DNA of 8,662 bases from assembly GCA_030598525.1 (NCBI GenBank), contig JAUVPT010000056.1, positions 1-8,662 of the forward strand, written 5' to 3'. Source of the stretch: Gemmatimonadota bacterium (GTDB lineage Bacteria > Gemmatimonadota > Gemmatimonadetes > Palauibacterales > Palauibacteraceae). This document shows positions 6,070 through 8,662 of the stretch, in pieces. The first letter of the stretch is position 1; every line of letters starts with the position of its first letter. The translations under genes and the position numbers were made by a program. The notes beneath the pieces were generated by a model. The model saw only the letters and a program-made list of their open reading frames with translations. It made no database searches and was not told the DNA's origin.

Positions 6070-6534
6070 TCAACGCCGATCGGGGCTGCGCCTGATCCAC
6101 CTCCGCGCAGGTTTTGGTGGCCGCGGCTCCGGACGGACAGCGTCAGCGGGCATTGGCCTGTCCGCCAGCCGGTGGACCCTCCGCCTGACCGCACGGACCT
6201 CGCTGCCCGACACCGTCGCGGCGGCGTAACCGCGACCCCACCGGACGCCGTGACCGGCCGACTGGAGGGCGGCTTCGGTCCCGCTCTTGAGCCTCGACAC
6301 GATGGCGGCCGGCGAATGCCCGGGCTTGAGCCTGAGCAGCAGGTGAACGCGATCCGAGAACGCACGGACACAGATCGGTTCGGAGTCGAGCCGGCGGCAC
6401 AGGGTGATCACGTGACGCTCGACGACGGCGGCCGCGTCGGCCGACACCAGGGGGATCCTGCCCAGGGTGGGCCACACGAAGTGACAGTACAGTCGGTGCG
6501 CGGCCCGGCCGGGAACGTCGTCGATGATGTCCAT
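6070..6534 (-). CDS. IS200-like (Y1/HUH) transposase family protein with altered HUH motif
   Basis: This 154-residue protein resembles the short IS200-like/REP-associated tyrosine transposase family, which nick single-stranded DNA. The recognisable parts are HRLYCHFVWPTLGRIPLV (13-30), the HUH region DRVHLLLRLKP (61-71), SPAAIVSRLKSGTEAAL (74-90) and RWGRGYAAATVSGSEV (98-113), where Y103 may be the catalytic tyrosine. Family members normally read DHVHLL. Here the first metal-ligand histidine is arginine (R62), leaving only H64, so catalysis is doubtful. Residues after about 126 form a Pro/Arg-rich tail. There is no good ribosome-binding site before the ATG, and no terminal palindromes or second copy are visible. 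It may be a decaying or domesticated single-copy relative. It lies between glmM and the divergent gene to the right. It is on the same strand as glmM, but glmM has its own likely promoter. Confidence 0.75.
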   Translation of the reverse strand: MDIIDDVPGRAAHRLYCHFVWPTLGRIPLVSADAAAVVERHVITLCRRLDSEPICVRAFSDRVHLLLRLKPGHSPAAIVSRLKSGTEAALQSAGHGVRWGRGYAAATVSGSEVRAVRRRVHRLADRPMPADAVRPEPRPPKPARRWIRRSPDRR

Positions 6535-6550
6535 GTTCGGTATCTGGGCC

Positions 6551-6572
6551 GGCCGCTCATCGGCCGCTCATC
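6551..6572. repeat. Perfect 11-bp tandem duplication in the divergent spacer
   Basis: GGCCGCTCATC occurs twice head to tail (6551-6561, 6562-6572), directly upstream of the transposase-like gene. It is preceded by the palindrome GGCCGGCC (6547-6554) and followed by CCCGGG. An ATCCCGGG octamer occurs at 6570-6577 and again at 6621-6628. These could be protein-binding sites between the divergent genes or slippage products in GC-rich DNA. I saw no convincing -35/-10 pair for either gene in this 112-nt spacer. Confidence 0.6.
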
Positions 6573-6646
6573 CCGGGTTCGCCGCCCGCGGTACGGCCCC
6601 GTATCTTCCTGCTTCCCAGTATCCCGGGACACCACGGAGGCCCTGA

Positions 6647-7807
6647 ATGACACGTGAACGAGACGGCTTCGGTACGAGGGCGGTCCATGCCGGCCAGACA
6701 CCGGATGCCGCGACGGGCGCGATCATGACGCCGCTATTCCTGACGTCCACGTACGTGCAGGACGGGGTCGCACAGCCCCGACAGGGCCACGAGTACGCCC
6801 GCGTCACCAACCCGACCCGAACGGCATTGGAGGACAATCTCGCTTCGCTCGAGGGCGGTGAGCATGGGCTCGCTGTCGCCTCCGGGCTCGCGGCCATCGA
6901 GGCGATTCTCAAGGCCAATCTCTCGTCCGGCGACCACGTCGTATGCGGCGACAACCTGTACGGGGGCAGTGAGCGGCTCTTCCGATTCTGGGAGCGCTAT
7001 GGCCTCCGGTTCGACTATGTGGACACGTCGGACCTCGAGAAGCTCGGGGCAGCTATCCAGCCCGCGACCCGTATGGTCTACCTGGAGACGCCCACGAATC
7101 CGCTGATGCAGCTGACGGATCTCGCTGCGAGCGCAGAGATCGCCCGCGAGGCGGGAGCCCTGCTGGTGGTGGACAACACGTTCGCCACCCCGGCCCTGCA
7201 GCGTCCGCTGGAGTTGGGGGCCGACCTCGTGGTCCATTCGACGACCAAGTACCTGAACGGGCACAGCGACGTGGTCGGCGGGGCCGTCGTCGTCCGGTCC
7301 GACGACCAGGCCGAACGCCTGAGGTACCAGCAGATGGCCACCGGTGGAGTCCCGGGCCCTCTCGATTGCTGGCTCGTCCTCCGGGCCACGAAGACGCTGC
7401 ACCTGAGGATGAGGGCGCACTGCGAGAACGCCCGGACGATCGCGACGTACCTGGATGGGCACGAGGCCGTCGGCCGGGTGCTGTATCCCGGCCTTCCCTC
7501 GCATCCGCAGCACGAGCTTGCCAGGCGCCAGATGAGTGACTTCGGGGGCATGATCACGATCGACATGGTCTCGGCCGAGAGGGCGGAGGCCATGGCTTCC
7601 GCCACCCGGCTGTTCGCGCTGGCGGAGAGCCTGGGCGGGGTCGAGAGCCTGATCTCGGTGCCCTCGCGGATGACCCATGCCTCGGTTCCGGCGGAAAGGA
7701 GACGGGCCATGGGCTTGACCGATGGCCTGGTGCGCCTGTCGGTCGGCGTGGAGGACGTCGAGGACCTGGTGGCCGACCTCGATCGCGCCCTCGCCGCCGT
7801 GCCGTGA
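6647..7807 (+). CDS. Cystathionine gamma-synthase/lyase family PLP enzyme (transsulfuration)
   Basis: This 386-residue cytoplasmic enzyme belongs to the Cys/Met metabolism PLP-dependent family, whose members act as homotetramers in cystathionine and methionine/cysteine interconversion. The N-terminal YARVTNPT (50-57) is the usual phosphate-contacting Y-x-R motif borrowed by the neighbouring subunit. The aromatic residue stacking on PLP is Y105 in NLYGGSERLF, and D176 in VVDNTFATP contacts the pyridine nitrogen. The Schiff-base lysine is K201 in VVHSTTKYLNGHSDVVGG. The C-terminal SLGGVESLI and MTHASVP and the closing VRLSVGVEDVEDL are standard. Length matches gamma-synthases and gamma-lyases (about 380-400). 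GGVES favours these over beta-lyase, but synthase (metB) and lyase (mccB/cth) cannot be told apart here, so no symbol is given. The ATG has GGAGG at 6636-6640 with 6-nt spacing. Divergent from the transposase-like gene. Confidence 0.93.
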   Translation: MTRERDGFGTRAVHAGQTPDAATGAIMTPLFLTSTYVQDGVAQPRQGHEYARVTNPTRTALEDNLASLEGGEHGLAVASGLAAIEAILKANLSSGDHVVCGDNLYGGSERLFRFWERYGLRFDYVDTSDLEKLGAAIQPATRMVYLETPTNPLMQLTDLAASAEIAREAGALLVVDNTFATPALQRPLELGADLVVHSTTKYLNGHSDVVGGAVVVRSDDQAERLRYQQMATGGVPGPLDCWLVLRATKTLHLRMRAHCENARTIATYLDGHEAVGRVLYPGLPSHPQHELARRQMSDFGGMITIDMVSAERAEAMASATRLFALAESLGGVESLISVPSRMTHASVPAERRRAMGLTDGLVRLSVGVEDVEDLVADLDRALAAVP

Positions 7808-7809
7808 GC

Positions 7810-7845
7810 TCACCCCCCGAAGCGCGGGCGCGGAGCGGGGGATGA
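7810..7845 (+). terminator. Possible terminator hairpin after the transsulfuration gene
   Basis: CCCCCG (7814-7819) pairs with CGGGGG (7836-7841). The stem is extended outside one mismatch by TCA/TGA (7810-7812 with 7843-7845). The 16-nt loop contains GCGC-GG-GCGC. It begins 3 nt after the stop codon. There is no following T-run, so termination may be weak or Rho-dependent. Confidence 0.35.
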
Positions 7846-7852
7846 AACCGCG

Positions 7853-7912
7853 ATGAGGCGGATCGCGTACCGGAGACTGTGGATCGAACCGAACCCGACG
7901 CGGATGGAGTGA
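7853..7912 (+). CDS. Possible 19-codon ORF ahead of the M48 protease gene
   Basis: An ATG at 7853 encodes a basic peptide beginning MRRIAYRRLWIEPN and ending at TGA 7910-7912, 4 nt before the ATG of the protease gene. The only SD-like run is a G-stretch (7837-7841) at about 11 nt, which is poor and sits in a predicted hairpin. The SD of the downstream gene lies within its last codons. This could equally be chance in a short spacer, and I list it only because of the close spacing. Confidence 0.15.
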   Translation: MRRIAYRRLWIEPNPTRME

Positions 7913-7916
7913 TATC

Positions 7917-8662
7917 ATGGACGAGAACGACAACGAGAACGGCAATCAGAACGACGAAGGCCGGGACGATGGCGGCGCCCTCAGTTACTCGGAATCCGGT
8001 GGGTTCCAGCGCCGGATCCTGACGGAGATCAGCCCCCAGGCCTGGGAGCACCCGGCGGATCGCGCCGCGCTGAATGCCCTGCGCAAGATCCCGGGATTCG
8101 ACCTGGCCCTTCGCAAGATCTTCGGCATGTTCGGAGAGCGCGCCATCCGGCTGGCTTTCAAGGCCAACGCCGTGCGCGTGTCCGAGAAGCAGTATCCGTG
8201 GATTCACGAGCGGACGCTTCGAGTGTGCGAGATCATGGACCTGAAGGAGATCCCCGAGGTCTACGTCTCGCAGACGCCGCTCGTGAACGCGGGCGCCGTC
8301 GGGATGAGCGACCCGTTCATCGTCCTCAATTCGTCCATGCTCGAGGTGCTCGACCACGACGAAGTAGAAGCGGTCCTCGCGCACGAGGTCGGCCATATCC
8401 TGAGCGGACACGTTCTGTACCGGACACTTCTGCTCCTGATCATGCAGCTTGCCATGTTCCGCTATCCGATCGCGGGCCTGGCGCTCCTGCCTATCCTCTG
8501 GGCCCTCCTCGAGTGGTACCGGAAGTCCGAACTGTCCTGTGACCGTGCGGCCCTGCTCGCCATCCAGGACAAGGACATCGTGATGAGCAGCCTCATGAAG
8601 CTGGCCGGGGGTACGCGGGGAGAGACCCTGGACTTGCAGGAGTTCATCGCGCAGTCGGAGGA
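7917..8662 (+). CDS. M48 family zinc metalloprotease, membrane-associated, 3' end beyond the window
   Basis: The frame is open from ATG 7917 to the window edge (248 codons seen). The protease signature HEVGH is at residues 156-160, in the context EAVLAHEVGHILSGH. The third zinc ligand is E205 in SELSCDRAAL, the usual M48 pattern of Glu followed four residues later by Asp (D209). A long hydrophobic stretch at about 170-197, between the HExxH and the third ligand, looks like one or two membrane segments. There is no signal peptide. The first 20 residues are an Asn/Asp/Glu/Gly-rich hydrophilic tail. The region from about 40 to 140 (AWEHPADRAALNALRKIPGF, ANAVRVSEKQYP) resembles the non-HtpX M48 proteins common in Actinobacteria and other high-GC bacteria. 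The SD GGAG (7906-7909) is 7 nt upstream. The role is likely membrane-protein quality control, but the substrate is unknown. Confidence 0.92.
   Translation, partial: MDENDNENGNQNDEGRDDGGALSYSESGGFQRRILTEISPQAWEHPADRAALNALRKIPGFDLALRKIFGMFGERAIRLAFKANAVRVSEKQYPWIHERTLRVCEIMDLKEIPEVYVSQTPLVNAGAVGMSDPFIVLNSSMLEVLDHDEVEAVLAHEVGHILSGHVLYRTLLLLIMQLAMFRYPIAGLALLPILWALLEWYRKSELSCDRAALLAIQDKDIVMSSLMKLAGGTRGETLDLQEFIAQSE

Noticed and set aside
6030..6095. A 21-codon plus-strand ORF (ATG 6030) preceded by AAAGGG
   Set aside because: The SD-like run is about 11 nt away, and the frame overlaps the 3' end of the transposase-like gene on the other strand with no supporting evidence.
6055..6657. A 200-codon plus-strand frame opposite the transposase-like gene
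   Set aside because: The translation is Pro/Arg/Gly-rich without recognisable motifs, whereas the minus strand shows a recognisable IS200-like protein.
6734..7945. A 403-codon open frame on the minus strand
   Set aside because: It mirrors the transsulfuration gene, whose PLP lysine and other motifs identify the real strand.
7554..8411. A 285-codon minus-strand frame at the right end
   Set aside because: It is antisense to the transsulfuration and M48 genes; the plus-strand HEVGH and SELSCDR motifs settle the strand.

Overview
The window is a high-GC bacterial chromosomal segment dense in ordinary housekeeping genes. Gene content and protein style (archaeal-type GlmM next to GlmS, an actinobacterial-looking M48 protease, GTG/TTG starts with clear Shine-Dalgarno sites, tRNAs without encoded CCA) would fit Gemmatimonadota or a related high-GC phylum. 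That placement is an inference from general familiarity, not from a marker-gene comparison.

Layout. Bases 1-6534 are transcribed leftwards (minus strand). In transcription order they hold a small IS200/Y1-like transposase relative (6534-6070), glmM (5939-4542), glmS (4537-2681), a possible 14-codon minigene (2593-2549), an exported protein of unknown function (2552-1758), cysS (1761-310), tRNA-Thr(UGU) (236-165) and tRNA-Tyr(GUA), which runs off the left edge (56-1). Bases 6647-8662 are transcribed rightwards: a cystathionine gamma-synthase/lyase family enzyme (6647-7807) and an M48 zinc metalloprotease that runs off the right edge (7917 onwards). The divergent spacer is 6535-6646 and carries a perfect 11-bp tandem duplication.

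How the genes work together. GlmM and GlmS lie 4 nt apart and supply two steps of UDP-GlcNAc synthesis (fructose-6-P to GlcN-6-P to GlcN-1-P). A probable promoter sits just ahead of glmM. The exported protein and cysS overlap by ATGA. The possible minigene and the exported protein overlap by GTGA, so translational coupling is likely through this stretch. The tRNA genes have their own strong sigma-70-type promoter (TTGACG, 17 nt, TATGTT) and so need not depend on readthrough from cysS.

I found no CRISPR array, toxin-antitoxin pair, defence island or biosynthetic cluster. The items most worth a second look are the SD-equipped minigene coupled to the unknown exported protein, that exported protein itself, and the transposase relative whose HUH motif has lost one histidine. 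No stretch longer than 300 bases lacks a gene.
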